From Asparagopsis taxiformis (Eukaryota > Rhodophyta > Florideophyceae > Bonnemaisoniales > Bonnemaisoniaceae), in contig JALQPE010002660.1 of the NCBI GenBank assembly GCA_030407315.1, positions 1 through 64,000 of the forward strand: DNA of 64,000 bases, given 5' to 3'. Below the pieces are notes generated by a model. It did not search any database. It saw only the letters and a program-made list of their open reading frames with translations, and was not told the origin of the DNA. Position 1 is the stretch's first letter. Each line of letters opens with the position of its first letter. This document shows, piece by piece, positions 43,226-55,450 of the stretch. The translations under genes and the position numbers were made by a program.

Positions 43226-44996
43226 GTCCTGATATAGTAAAATTCGGTGTCTGGGAGTGGTGGATGAGATGGAGCGTCACGCTGTCGTGGGCATCTTTCT
43301 GGGGTAGAGGAAGGCAGTTCTAGCGCTATGAGGATGGGGCATGGACGGTATTCATATGGGAATGGACAGAATAGTACGGCTAGGAATTTTTATTTCGTAG
43401 TGACTATGAGCTAGCGAGAGGTATACGCGGTAGGATAGGTAGCAATCTAAGAGGGTGCGATATGGGAAGCTTCACTCTGGATTTGTTTATTTGCGCAGGC
43501 TACATTGAGAATAAACAATCCCTATGTTAAAAATGCTACTACAACTAACACTATTCCGACGAGTAAAACTAAAACTACTAGAAAAGTCTAGAAATCTATC
43601 AACTGATTGAGCTGCATGAATAAGCTAGGAAATGAAGAGAAGAAGAAAAAATGATGTAGAGAAAGGAAACAAGTTAGTGACGTTGAATTGGAGAGGGAAA
43701 TTGATGGTGATTAGGAGACTAACGTACCTTAACAAATACCATTGCATCCCAAATTGAGATATGTACTCACAGGCAGAGCAGAAAAGAAAAGTATTGGAGA
43801 AGTGGTAAGAGAGAAAGATAAATGAAAGTAGAAGTGGAACACTCACCGACTGGAAACCTGAGAAAGAGAAACGAATAGAAAACTGGGTAAGTGGCGTGAG
43901 TTGTGGAAACGTACCATCATGGTTCATATCAGTCGGAGACAAAGCAACAACTTTGGCTTTGGAAGCAGTATTGATGATCTACAACTTATGCTTTGGAAGC
44001 AGTATAGATGATCTATACTGCTTCCACAGCCAAAGTTGTTGCTTTGTTTCCGACGGATATGAAGATGGAAACAGGGATTTCCAGAATCTGTCGTTTAAGT
44101 AGCACTCTGCGGGCGGAAGTGACTTGTAGGAGAACAATAGAGGGATGAATTTGAAACGGAGCGGTGCGATGGGAGGCCCAGAAAAACGATACCTAGGGTG
44201 CGAATTACGCTTTGAACCACATGACCTGGCAGAACAGGCGCAAAATTATTGTATCTTCTACCGCCTTCTCTAGTCTATAATGACGTCATCACTACAGAAA
44301 TATAGGAAAAACACTAGCATATGGGGCCTACTGGAAAGGGGGAGGTGAAGAGTAGGAAAAATGGCGCATCCAGTGATGATTTGGACGGTATATATCGATG
44401 ACGTCATTGCATGCTCTGAGCACACTTGGCAGGCAGTCAAAGCGGGCCACGTGGATATGGGCGGCTAGGAAACAGCAGTGTGGGAGAAATTTTATAATTT
44501 TCATGTTGCAAGCGAGCAGTGAATCTGCATTGCAATATATAAATTATACTAATTTAAGATATCACACCGAGTACGATTCAACGAGAGATTGTGCTTTCAA
44601 CTTGTAAATAGGGCCGAAAATGGTAGAGTATACGAGTAGGAAGTACGTGTATGAGAAAATCAGATTCAGTATTAGTGCCTAGAGCATCACTGCGAAATAA
44701 ACGACCGTTTTCCGGAAATGGATACATCTTGGCTGGGTTTGTGGTTAGGGGATGCGATACAAGATAGCAAAACGATGTTGAGTCCGGATGAAATAGCAAT
44801 CAATGTGCATAAAGCAATGAGCATAGGGCAAAGCATTGTGGTGAACCAGTTCATTGGATCGAATGAAAGCCTGGAAAGGTTTCGTAACGGTTAAAAGTAG
44901 TAGTACTGTATTGAGATAGTAGTCATGTAGTAGAAGTTTAGAGTTGTATTCTATGCAACAAAACTGAACGAAGAAGAAAAGAACAAAAACATCAAG
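43226..44996. other. Long non-coding stretch with one hairpin
   Basis: About 1.8 kb with no supported gene on either strand. A large hairpin lies at 43932-44054: GTCGGAGACAAAGCAACAAC on the left pairs with GTTGTTGCTTTGTTTCCGAC on the right, enclosing a twofold GCTTTGGAAGCAGTAT unit. The final 100 bases lead to ATG 44997 of a transposase. Confidence 0.6.
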
Positions 44997-45875
44997 ATGG
45001 CTCCGAGACGGACTCCTATTCGAAAGAAAACCACAAGTCGTAGGACAAAGGCGAGATTCGATTCACTCAATGTGGCCAGTCCCAGTAAACAGCTTCCTGG
45101 GAAACTGCAGGGAGAAATCCGCAGCAGTGATGCAGCCTGCATGAACAAAGAAATCCCGAGAGGTAATGAGCTACGACGTGAGTGTACCACAGATGACCTA
45201 TTGGAGTCCCCAATCCCTATGGGTGACACAATAGAAGGTTGTATTGATGTGTACAGCAACAACGATGAAGCTGGAAGTGACATCTACGTAGCATCGAGCA
45301 CGCTAATGGAATCGGAAGAAGCAACCGGACGAGGTTCTGATTCCATTTCAACTGGAGGCCCGATAGACCGAAATGCTGGGGATGAAGCATGTGGTGATTT
45401 CAAGGCATTACTACAATGGCCTGCGATGTATGGGGCTCTTCAGCTGAGTGGAACTCAAAGAATGACAAGAGCCCACTATGAAGGTACCCTGTTCGGAATG
45501 AATTTCCGCAGAGATCCAAGTGAGCACGTCCCGTCGGACTCTGTGATGCGACAGAAGATACTACCATTCTTGAGGAAACACTGCTATGCAAAGAGCTGTG
45601 ACATCGAGTATCCGATAGACCTTCGAAAGAGCGGAGCAAGAGCTGCACAGCATCGAGGTGCAGTAGGAACCCGTGGAACAACAGATGACAGAGACAATTG
45701 TGGAGGAATGGCGAAAGTTCGTATTGTACTCCCAAGCACATGGGCTCTGAAAGATGTCCAGACTCGACCAATCTTTAAAGCATTCCGCAGTGATGCGAAC
45801 AATCGAAGCTCGGAAGGAGAAAAATCAACCGCAGAGTGCAGCATTGAAGATTCGTTCATTGCAAAGTGCAGGAGG
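44997..45875 (+). pseudogene. Transposase copy 2, 5' part, split by insertion
   Basis: Starts at ATG 44997 (AAGATGG context) with a basic tail MAPRRTPIRKKTTSRR, like copy 1. The segment WPAMYGALQLSGTQRMTRAH and the following KVRIVLPSTWALKDVQTRP align with the N-terminal region of copy 1 (VLIVPPSEYARADITTP). The homology stops at codon 45873-45875, where the 12.2-kb element begins. The frame shown continues a little further into the element and then stops at 45941. The other part of the gene is at 58117-61041. Confidence 0.8.
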
Positions 45876-46618
45876 AACACTGGTTTCGATATGAACAGAA
45901 CGTACTTTCGAAACCAGAATCGGCAAATTTTGAGATGTTGATTGACCCAGAAAAATGTTGATTGAATTGTAGCCAATGGGGACGACGATGAAATAATGAT
46001 TGACTGGAATTCCACTGAAAATCCATGTATGGTTCAGCCCTGCTCAGATCCGCTGTTTGGCAGCCTGTTTCTTCCTTTCTGCTATTTTGTACAGACAGCC
46101 TGTTTCCACTGCTTGCGATTCTGCCGTCCAGCGCTGCAGCAACCCTATTGGTAGTTACTAAGGAAATATGATCATATCTGAGCTCATAGATTACATAATT
46201 TTTTACAAAAATTTATTTATGCACCGTGTTTCTATTGACTGTATAGCAATGCCATGTAGACTTTCACACTCATTCTGAGCACGCTCATAAGCAATCCGTC
46301 ATGTCCAAACTATCACATCCCTTTTCCATAGTAATACCCTCACATAGGACATCTTTACTATATAATTGTAGCTGTGACCGGCACTGAAATGAAATCCCCG
46401 CGCCCAAGCGTACGAGATGCGAGTCGCTTAGCTCCAGCAATTCATTGCCCGTGCAGCGCGTCGCCGCCGATAACGCACCGTCATAAAACGCGTCCGATAT
46501 GAACGAGCAAATGTTCGCATGCATGCGCTAGGATACATCGAGGAATAGACAGTGTATTATCGGCACTGTGATACTATCCCGCACGATATAAGACAGAAAT
46601 GAAGTCCCTGATGCGCCG

Positions 46619-47110
46619 TTATGCGCCCCGCGAATTGGCATTCCAAGCTGATGTTCGTCTCCTGTTCACGTTTTTCGCGCATCCTACCATAGCGATGAAA
46701 TTGGCAGTGGGCACCTGACTCGCTTCGTCGGTGAATAAATAGTCAAACAGTCTCTCCGCTTGCTCGCGTGACAGTTGGTAGCATGTTTCTCCTACCAGTA
46801 CGCCACCATTGTTGTCTTGTATGTGCAAATTATTGATTATCCGTTTCAGTTCACATTCCTTGTTCATGCTGGCTGTGCCGAGCTTCCATACGAAATCTTT
46901 CGTCACCCCTGATCCAATGCACGCGCTCAGTAGATTGATAATTGCTGCGTGCGAATTGAAGCTTACAGCTACTTTCTTGCCGTGTTGCATCACCAGTTGG
47001 GATATCACCTTGCCAGCCATATACATTTTCCCGCTCCCGGGAGGCCCTTGAATTACCAGTGTACAGCTCTCTTTTCTTGAGGCGAGGAATTCGGTTGTTC
47101 AGGTAAAGCA
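46619..47110 (-). pseudogene. Superfamily 1 helicase fragment (UPF1/DNA2-like)
   Basis: Read on the minus strand, the sequence gives VIQGPPGSGKMY (Walker A, about 47020-47055), then KVISQLVMQHGKKVAVSFNS (motif Ia region) and FDYLFTDEASQVP (Walker B, DEAS type). The frame stops soon after with no motifs III-VI. SF1 helicases of the UPF1/DNA2 group unwind nucleic acids. Here only the first third is present, so it cannot be active as it stands. A stretch upstream (47149-47505, minus) may be the eroded N-terminal region but shows no motif. Confidence 0.7.
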
Positions 47111-48552
47111 ACTGCGGTCTGGAATAGGTGCTCTAGATCGCCATCGATTTATTCCTGATTGTCAGCCTTTCCCCGCAGTAATGCTTCAATGAGAGATACT
47201 TTTTCATCTGAACTGTCGCTAACCAAGCGTTCCGCCGATCGCAGCTCGCTCTGTCGCAGCGGGGGACTGCAAATACTGAGACCCTCACGGTTGATCAGCC
47301 AACCAAATTTCGGCGGTGTAAAGTTACTTTTTCTGCCAGTGGAAAGCGTTACTCTTCCCATCCTATTTTCAGTTGCGTTGTCTATACTTCCCACTGTCAA
47401 GAAACTTGTTCTCATATTGGCATCGCCGCTGTTCAACGAGTCGTTCGGGCATGGTATCACAAATACAACGCTACTATCTGAGGACAATACACATGGTTTT
47501 CGCATGCTGAATAAATGTTTTTACAGCGTCTTTGGCCCTTACTTCCCAGCACTTGGTGCCGTTGCAGTACGCATTAGCCTTATAGAAGCGAGACATTCAT
47601 CGTCTTCCCTCAGCGCATCAAAATTGGATCGCTATGCTAATTTCACTCGCTTGTAACACTCCCGCCGCACAGGAGCTGATTACAGTATGTAGAAATGTAG
47701 AGAGTTTGAAAAGTTTGTCCATGACGTGATCGCTGTCGCATTTTGGCATCCACGTCCACCACATCTGAAGCAATGTGTTAATGGGGCGACAGTGCTTTCG
47801 GGAGGTAGTTTGCGGTTCCTGTGGGGAAAGCGGAAATGGGGCGGCGGGGATAGTTTGCGTTCGGACGAAAAAAAGCGAGCTCATTGATCGAGTGGAAATT
47901 TCGTCCACACTTCGAATGTTGACATTCAAACTGCAGACGCCGCAGCATCGCCTCGGCTTACCGGTGGGATATCATATGTTCGTCAAGGCTGTCGTAGAGG
48001 GAAAGACGGTCATGAGAGCGTTCACACATGTCTCATCGCGCATTAGTGCGACGTTGGTCGGGTAGGATGCTTGATAATATCTGTAATGTCGCTATCGTGT
48101 CCACGCATGAAATGAAATAGCTTCTTCGATGTACAATACAGGTTCATGTCCTTCTGTGCTATACGAGCGTCACATTCCGCATACATAGCCATTCTCTCAT
48201 CAAATGAAATAACCTCTCCGATGTACAATAAAGGGGCATGTCCTTCTGTGCTATACGAGCGCCACATTCCGCATTGAACAGAGCAACTTGCATTGGTGAG
48301 ACGTTGGATCGAACACGCTCTGAGGAAGTAGGAAGGTAGTTCTCAAATGCAAAAAGCTTGACGGAAATGCCCTTGATGACGTCCAGATCGTCGATGGCAC
48401 CCAGCTGCGTCTTAGCAGGATATTTGGCTTCGAATTCAGCAACCTTGTGATGGAGGCGCGGTCTATGACAGTAGACGTATTTCCGTCTCTAGTATACGAG
48501 GAACTTCCGTTTGATAGTAACCTGGCTGTAGAGACTCTAGGTCGAGCGGCAC
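47111..48552. other. Mostly eroded sequence inside the 12.2-kb element
   Basis: Short frames only. Two near-copies of TGTACAATA(C/A)AG(G/T).. next to GCATGTCCTTCTGTGCTATACGAGCG(T/C)CACATTCCGCAT (48128-48182 and 48220-48275) show a local duplication of about 90 bases. No gene can be supported. Confidence 0.55.
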
Positions 48553-50289
48553 TCAGTGCCGAATTGCTCGACCTGTTGCAAGCATCAAGCAAGCACTCTT
48601 ACAGTCAACAGCGACAGACTGCACGAGCATATCTTTGGAGTGATTCTTAGCGTTAGATTCTTGGGAGCGCATTGATTCCCTACGATCAATTTCAGATACT
48701 GGAGGTCTTCCCGCTTCCGATTTCTTGCCAAGGGGATCTTTAAGTAGAGACGACACGACATTTGACGACACGAGACGGCTTGCTAACATCACACTCAGAT
48801 TGCACAGCATCACAGTCTTGGCCGCGTCCACAAGCTTCTGAAAGTGCAGCTCGAGTTGATCTTGCAGCATCTTCACGAGTAGAAATAGGATTTTCTATTC
48901 CCATGAGGCGGTTATCCTTACCCCCACCAAAAAACTGCGTTACATCATCATCAAACGCAGAGAAGTCATTCATATCCATTGGCGGTCCGGCGTCGAAACC
49001 TGTACATTTATCGGCGGGATTGCTACCGTCGCCTTCCAAGTTCAAAGCATCGATGCCATTTGCACTTTGTGTTGTTTTAGGAACCGGTTCGGTCTAGATA
49101 GGAAACTTACAGATCCATCATCAACGGTTCTACTTTCACTAGAATCACCAGGAGGAGAATGGCCCTGTTCCAAGACAAAATCATCCGCCCAATCGTCTGT
49201 TTCTGCAGCAGGATCTGCATACACGCCAATGACATTACTCACACGAGGAAGATCTGATGCACCTAATTTGGCGTGCTGGTCCAACTCTTCGTCAAATGCA
49301 GTGAGAGTAATTGTATTGCGTGGACCGTGATCCCTAACACTGTTTGACGAGGTTGCTTTCTGCGGTGGTGATCTGCGATCGTGAAGACGAGTTATAGATC
49401 CGCTTCGCCTAGTGGCAGTTCCCTTCGCTGGAAACTTGGTTGGTGCGATTTCAGAGTCATCAGACAGTTCATCCTAGCCCCAATCGTCCACAGAGTCATC
49501 TGTTGTAATTGATGTACGTGTTGGAATGCGCGAAGAAAGAGCTGGTGTGGAATGAGTTTGGATGGTAGAAGTGTCTGGCGGATGGGTAGAAGGTGGAGGA
49601 ATAGTTGGGCTCGCAATTGAAGCATTACGAAGACGCAAGGGCTGACGAGGAGTGGGGAGAGGATCGCGTAAGCGAATGCGAGGACTGTCATTGAGATTAA
49701 GTGTATCTGTCGACGATACTTGAGCAGATAATAGTGGTGGTCGAGGCGGAAGGGCAGGAGTGGCTGTTGCAGAGGTGCGACGGGTGGTGGCATGAGCAAC
49801 AAGACGAATATCGGAAGAAGTTGACTCCTGAGAACTGCGCTCGGAAAAATTTCACGGAAGCTGGCGATGTGTTTTAGCTGTGTGCACTGGAGGAAATGAC
49901 GAAGATGAGGGCACCGTTGGCGAATTATGCGCTTCCGAGAGGCGAATTCGAGCGCCAACTTCTTTGGTTACGACATCTGAAGTATGGGACGTATGGCGAA
50001 AGCGCTTCGAAGTAGGCTTGGGTGGAGGTTGCACTTTTCGTAATGGATTCTGTGAGTGATATGAACGCTTTTCTCGTGACTCTGGTTGATCAGACAAAGG
50101 CTGAGGAAAGCCATGCGAATGGGCGGTAGAATTTGGTGGTTTTAGTTGTGGTCGTTGCTGGTGATGCCATTCCAAAAAAATTCGCCAGAACAATTGTTTC
50201 CGCTTGAGTAGAATTGATTTCGCCCAAGTTGGCGACGGAAACTTGCGGTGAACAGGCGGGGAAGAATGCAAGGAAGACACAGAGAGCAC
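48553..50289 (-). pseudogene. Acidic, Ser/Pro-rich disordered protein, broken
   Basis: On the minus strand one can follow a coding-like track. A Pro/Ser/Arg-rich N-terminal part starts near 50289. Then come TTDDSVDDWG, a TAG stop at about 49473, DELSDDSEIAP, DETDDWADDFVLEQ, a -1 shift at 49059-49061 (AAA), DMNDFSAFDDDVTQFFGGG, a +1 shift near 48880, and a helical end (KMLQDQLELHFQKLVDAAKT). The acidic W-D-D repeats and low complexity give no family. Multiple breaks suggest decay, though the homopolymer shift may be a sequence error. Confidence 0.5.
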
Positions 50290-51254
50290 TTACGACGCGC
50301 GAAAAGCTGAGAAATGTGTGACTATCACTCATGGAAGACGTTGAGGGCGGAAGGGAACACATTGCAGAGGGAGGATGTGCGAGGCGGAAGGGAGAGGGAA
50401 TAATTTCATGGCCTTGATGGGTCATGCATGCACGGCTTACAGAACATGTGCATCTGGCAGTTAAATGGCCGGCGTGCTTCCAGTAGAAAGCCGCCGGCCG
50501 CGGGTACAAATTTGATCACATGTCACAATTCAAAATTGTGACTCAAAATTTTGTACCGGCCTGTTGTGCTCAAATTTCAAGCACACCCCTCCGTGACATG
50601 TTGTACCTCCCGCCAATAAGTGGCAGTGTTTCGGTTGCATACTTTGAGCATAATGTGCACAATGTGCACAATGATTGTGTACATGTGTGTACTCGAGACG
50701 CCATGGCGTAGATGTCTTGGCGTTGCTCATTGTTATTCACGCTCAACAGTGCGTGCATGCCGACGCGGACATCAGCACACGACGGAGCATGTGATACGTC
50801 CATGCATGGACTGCATCACACACTCAACGTGCAAATAGGATCTTATAGCAGTCCATGCCTGGAGCATATGACTGTAAAGGGGTATAGGAGTGTGGAGCAT
50901 GTATGACACGGGTGGTTGTACACATAAGTGTGTGGCGTTCGAGAATCAATAAGTGAAGCAGTGTATGGTCGTCGGCACTTTGCAATACGGCGTGTATTAT
51001 TGTACAGGGGTATAGGAGCGTGGAGCATGCATAGCATGGATGGATTTACACATATGTTTGCATGAGTCTGTGGCGTGCATGGATGGCACGGAAGGGTGTA
51101 CAAATAAGTGTGCATGTCTGTGTGGCGGCAGTGAAGCAATCAGTGCAACAGTGCATGCACGTCACAGCACTTTGCAATATGAATTATTATGAATGAGTGA
51201 GTGGCATTAAAGAGATTCTGAACGACATACATTTATGTGAACGGTCTTACCAAC
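50290..51254. repeat. GT-rich low-complexity stretch with diverged direct repeats
   Basis: Contains AATGTGCACAATGTGCACAA (50650-50670) and two related units (50878-50940 and 51003-51075) sharing GGGGTATAGGAG(T/C)GTGGAGC and GTGTGGCGT-like ends. Codon-like frames across it are chance products of the repeat. No gene is supported. Confidence 0.6.
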
Positions 51255-52336
51255 TTATTTAAACGATGGCAACTGCTCTCGTACTCGATCACAGGTTGCA
51301 CCATCTAACTTTCCGTCCACTAGCGATTCAAACGTTGTAATCACCGAAGTAAGCGCAATTGTGTCAATCCAGGGTGTAGGAGTGCCGAGCACAAAGCACG
51401 GTTTGTACCTACTCCGGTAGGAGTCAGCGTCCGTTTTGGTGTACCAATGAACCATCAATTTTGCGATACGGTTTCCCTTGCGCGTAATTCTATGTGTTCT
51501 CGCCACCCAGAACGGCTCCTCATCCGTACACTGATCCCCTTTGACCACCAGAAACAACTTCTTTCCCGATTGTGTAGCACTCAGAAGACTCGGCGGCGCC
51601 GTTTCTTCGTGAATCGAAAGCGTCTCCGAATTTTCGGACTGTTGCACGATGGGCTTTTCAGTAGCTTTGGAGGGTTGAAACTGCTGCTCAGCACGCGATA
51701 CTTCATTTTTGTCCGTAGGCTCAGCACGCGACACTTCATTTTTGTCCGTAGGAGATTGCGGCTGTGTTTGCGTCGCTAGATGCTTGTCCATATCAGATTT
51801 CTGTGCACTGAACGTGTCAATGTGCGAATTTTTCGGCGCGGATTGATGCGCTTTGTCTGCCGGCAAGCGTACTCGATGGTGAGGAGATGGAGAGCGGAGT
51901 CGCATACAGCGCTCACAACGTTCACACTCTCCCCCCTTTTTTTCTCGATCGCCAGTTGCGCAGCTTTTTTCAGTGGTTTTTTGTTTGACCACTGCATCTC
52001 GCGGGAGAAGCCGAATACCTGCGTTAAGAATTGATAGCAGACGGCACTCCCGCGATATGCGTACATTTCCGACACCGGCTCATATAACGATACTAAGTAG
52101 CGCTGTCGTCTCGTACGATCATACTCAACGACTCGAAATGAGTCCCTTACTAGATCTTCGCTGGCTGCAATTTCGAAGCAGCGCCGGGAACAGCATTGTA
52201 CCTTGTGCAATTCTCCATCTTCGAACTTTTTCGCTATGATTTTTGCCCTGTTCAGATTTCTCTTCCTGATAGAGGACACCTGTCCTTTCATCGCGAAAGA
52301 CAGTCGGTCTATTTTAGATCCTGATGATTCGGTCAT
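51255..52336 (-). pseudogene. Core-deleted relative of the DUF7869 protein
   Basis: Read on the minus strand, the N-terminal part (CCSRRCFEIA, RRQRYLVSLYEPVSEMYAYR, AVCYQFLTQVFGFSR) matches the first half of the DUF7869 gene at 55451. The C-terminal part (DEEPFWVARTHRI, KLMVHWYTKTDADSYRSRYK, SVITTFESLVDGKL) matches its last 100 residues. The whole central RNase H-like region with the candidate catalytic aspartates is absent, replaced by a linker with a duplicated TDKNEVSRAE. The two frames join with a -1 shift, probably in the A7G6 run (minus strand) at about 51932-51946. It is a natural internal-deletion product. If expressed, it would keep the end domains without catalysis. Confidence 0.75.
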
Positions 52337-53499
52337 TGTTGATGGAGGTGGTATGGGGCGAAAGTGTCGGGGACTTGCAGCACATGTCCTGCTTTATACC
52401 AGAACGGGAACCAGCTTCTAATCAGTTATAAACGTTCAGGATGTAAATATGTCACAAATGAGCGCTTTCTGTACTTTTCGGAACGAGATGTACTTCTTGA
52501 ATTATGAGCCTTGAATCCATCGATCTCATTGGACGCCCGGAACTCTCTTGAATTGAAGGATTCCAGCGTGCCAGTCGTAGTTCAACCAGCAGTGACTGTG
52601 GAAAGACATGTTATCTGTCTGATCTCTAATCCGAATACTCTTGGTGGGAACGATTCATTATCTGCTCCCGTTATTATTCCACATGTTCGTAGAACAATGT
52701 TCTGTTCATTGAATGGAGTCATAATGTAAATGTTCTACCATTTATATGTATCAAGGTGCATGCTATTGCACCTGAACCTTGTAAACACCATTTTAGTTGT
52801 ACAAAAATCGAATCAAGCTTCTGTAGTTTGAGAACAGTACAACGTACTACTTTTCGGCAGGCCTGCTTTGTGCACCGTTCAAGCAATAATAATGTTCTTT
52901 CGGTCTGAGTTTCTATTTCTAATATGCATTGTTTATCGTCTAAGTTGCAGTGGGTAGGAATGTACTCTAAGGTGTAATGTAGGATATGGAATGTATTAAG
53001 GGATGAAAGAAACCTGGTAGCTGCGCTGTTTACTGAAAAATGGCATTGCAATGGGGAAATGAGAATGGGTTTTCGGTGTGCAAGATACTCAGACCTGTTC
53101 GGTAATATTGGTATCGGAGGGGAAGGTGGCGAAACCTGTTCAGAAATCCCTGCTATTAGCAGCGAAAAGATGATGTGTATACGGCCCATTTGCTGTATAG
53201 GAAATAGTCCTGGTGAGATGGGCCATTCCTAGGAAATATGAAAAAAAATATGCCAAGTGTTGTGAGCAATATAGCAAATCAGATTACCAAATCATTCCAT
53301 CATCTGGATAGACACGGCCCGGCGCAATATAATTTTTAGAATACCCCACTACTGATATTTCTGATTGGCACTCATTGGGAGAGTGCTTGCGTCTCCTATC
53401 CACTTCAATTGTCTCCCTAGTAATGGGAACCACGAAACACGGGCCACCACCGCCGTCGTAATCCGGTTTGAGCCGTGTCGTGCCCTGCATGGCCAAGAT
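52337..53499. other. Spacer within the 12.2-kb element
   Basis: No supported gene. The sequence is A/T-rich with short frames on both strands that lack any motif. Confidence 0.55.
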
Positions 53500-53592
53500 G
53501 CTTCACCATGCCAAAACCGAAATGACCGTTCACATTGGATCCAATGTGAACGGTCATTTCGGGTTTGGGCCAGTGTACTATGCATGGTGAAA
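53500..53592. repeat. Compound hairpin
   Basis: Inner perfect arms of about 28 bases around GGATCC (AAATGACCGTTCACATT and complement) lie within outer arms CTTCACCATGC / GCATGGTGAAAG. It precedes the ParB/methyltransferase remnant by about 140 bases. Confidence 0.88.
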
Positions 53593-53734
53593 GTACACTG
53601 TACTTGAGTATGGCGTTCATGACAATCATTTCAAGTCCTTCATGCGAAAGTGCGAGAAATTGATACAGAGTTTTATAGCTTCTGTTTCCCCTTCATTTCT
53701 TACCCGGCACTTCATTATTTCAGAACTGGATGAC

Positions 53735-55192
53735 ATGACGAGATTCTTCAAGAGGAGTGGGTCCAGACTCAGTTCCAAATCAGGTCCTCCAGAAGAGGAA
53801 CCGGGTACTTCCACCATGAAGCACACTAATACCGCCTTATTTGCAGACGTCATGGAAGGGTCTACGAACACACGTGTTGATCCGCGGGCATGCATCCCAC
53901 TCACTGCTGTTCGACAAGTGGTGCGCTCTGGTGTGTTGCGATTGAAGTCGATATTTTCTGGAAACATGAAGTCAGCACAATGTCAAGAACAAGATGAAAC
54001 AAACGGAATTGATGGATTCATTTCGGGCTCCGACAATGCGATCGTAGTCGAGTTGACCGGGTCGTTCCAGCGCCACATTATTGACGTTTTCAAAACGATA
54101 CGCGGTCCTCAGGGTGATTTTCTTTCTGACAGTGAGGCGAAAGAGAAGTCCGAATGCCGTTCCGTTTGGTACGGAGTTGTTGACGGTATGCACAGACTGA
54201 CTGCAATCCAGGAGCTAATGGATGAGAACCCGGAGAGGTGGGACTCTTTTATGTGGCCTGTCACGATACTGAAAGGAGGTCATTCTATCCAAGTTCTGAA
54301 ACAACTAGGCAGACATCAGAACCGAAAGCATGATGCAAAATTATATGTCGAAACCACGTTCTATGATATCCTGAGCGGAATGAAAGAAGAATTTCAAGCC
54401 AGACCTTCGAAGCCAATATCACCTCGTCCCAACAGAAACGAAACGGAAATTCGCTGCAATGTCCAGAATTCCCGTTTCGAAAGACAAACTTCTCACTCCA
54501 GGAACAAAATCTCCTGTTCTAACAGAAGAGAAACATATTGGAATGTTATCCGAGATAATCAACACGTTTTGTCCTGAGAGGGGTTCAGTTATTGATGTTT
54601 ACGGAGGAACACTTACTACTGCGATCGCAGCGATGAAGACAGCCCGTTCATGTGTGGTTGTGGAAGCTAGTACCAAGATTTTCCGTCTCGCTCATGAAAG
54701 ACTTCGTTCTATTGCCGATGCTTTGTATCATAATGATCTGAGATCACGTATCGGATCGAAGAAGAGGAGAACAGGGAATCATGCAGAGGATGGCGTTCTG
54801 CTAAGCCAACCGAAAATCTGTTCGCTGCAGAAAAGGGAAAAGATGATAATACAAATGCCGGTAAATCCACTATCGAAGGAATAGAGAGAGTACTGAAAGG
54901 AGGAGATTCTGTTGAACTATACATTTTGGATCAGGTCGTCGGAAAAGCGTCTCTCCTTTGTGCAGGAACTAGTGATGAGAGGTTCCAAACTACAATACAC
55001 AATGTACCTCTAGCGAACTTTCAAGATGAGGATCAGAAACTTGTATCTTGTTATATGTTCGAACCGAACGAATGTTGTTTGGATTGTCCTTACCCGTACA
55101 AATACGGTGGTATTGAACCTCCTCCTGGAACTTTGAAAGGGCTGAACGGGATATTCGCATGGGACTTGAACAAGATGAGGCCGTTGTCTTAG
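53735..55192 (+). pseudogene. ParB-like / methyltransferase remnant
   Basis: From ATG 53735 the frame carries a ParB/Srx-like domain (WYGVVDGMHRLTAIQEL near 54174-54220). After a +1 shift near 54400-54450, a segment matches only the last part of the methyltransferases: EEKHIGMLSEIINTF, then motif I as VIDVYGGTLTTAIAAMK (about 54590-54640). The motif IV (DPPY) half is missing, so base methylation is not possible as drawn. A last piece (54926-55192; CCLDCPYPYKYGG) has no counterpart in the other fusions, and no SET domain follows. It is an internal-deletion form of the ParB-methyltransferase family carried by the 12.2-kb element. Confidence 0.68.
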
Positions 55193-55450
55193 TCTTATTA
55201 CGTATAGTTTTGCTCGGCAGATTTGAACAAAACCACTGCAATAAACCTTTAGCTCTGTTTCGTACCATTTGTAAACCTTCAGAGAGGAAAGATTGTTGTC
55301 ATTTTTCCCGTAATCATGGGCGCATGAAGAGCACAAATCAACCAATCAGCCGTACTCCATTCACAACAGAGATTGATTTGACATAGGTATTTGGCGCTGT
55401 ATCCTGGGCCAACTATCGCCGTCGAGGAGGCCACTCTGCATCCATATTAG

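Noticed and set aside
49392..49958. A 188-codon minus-strand frame rich in Leu and His
   Set aside because: It is out of register with the acidic Ser/Pro-rich track on the same strand, which shows plausible coding character; no motif supports the other frame.
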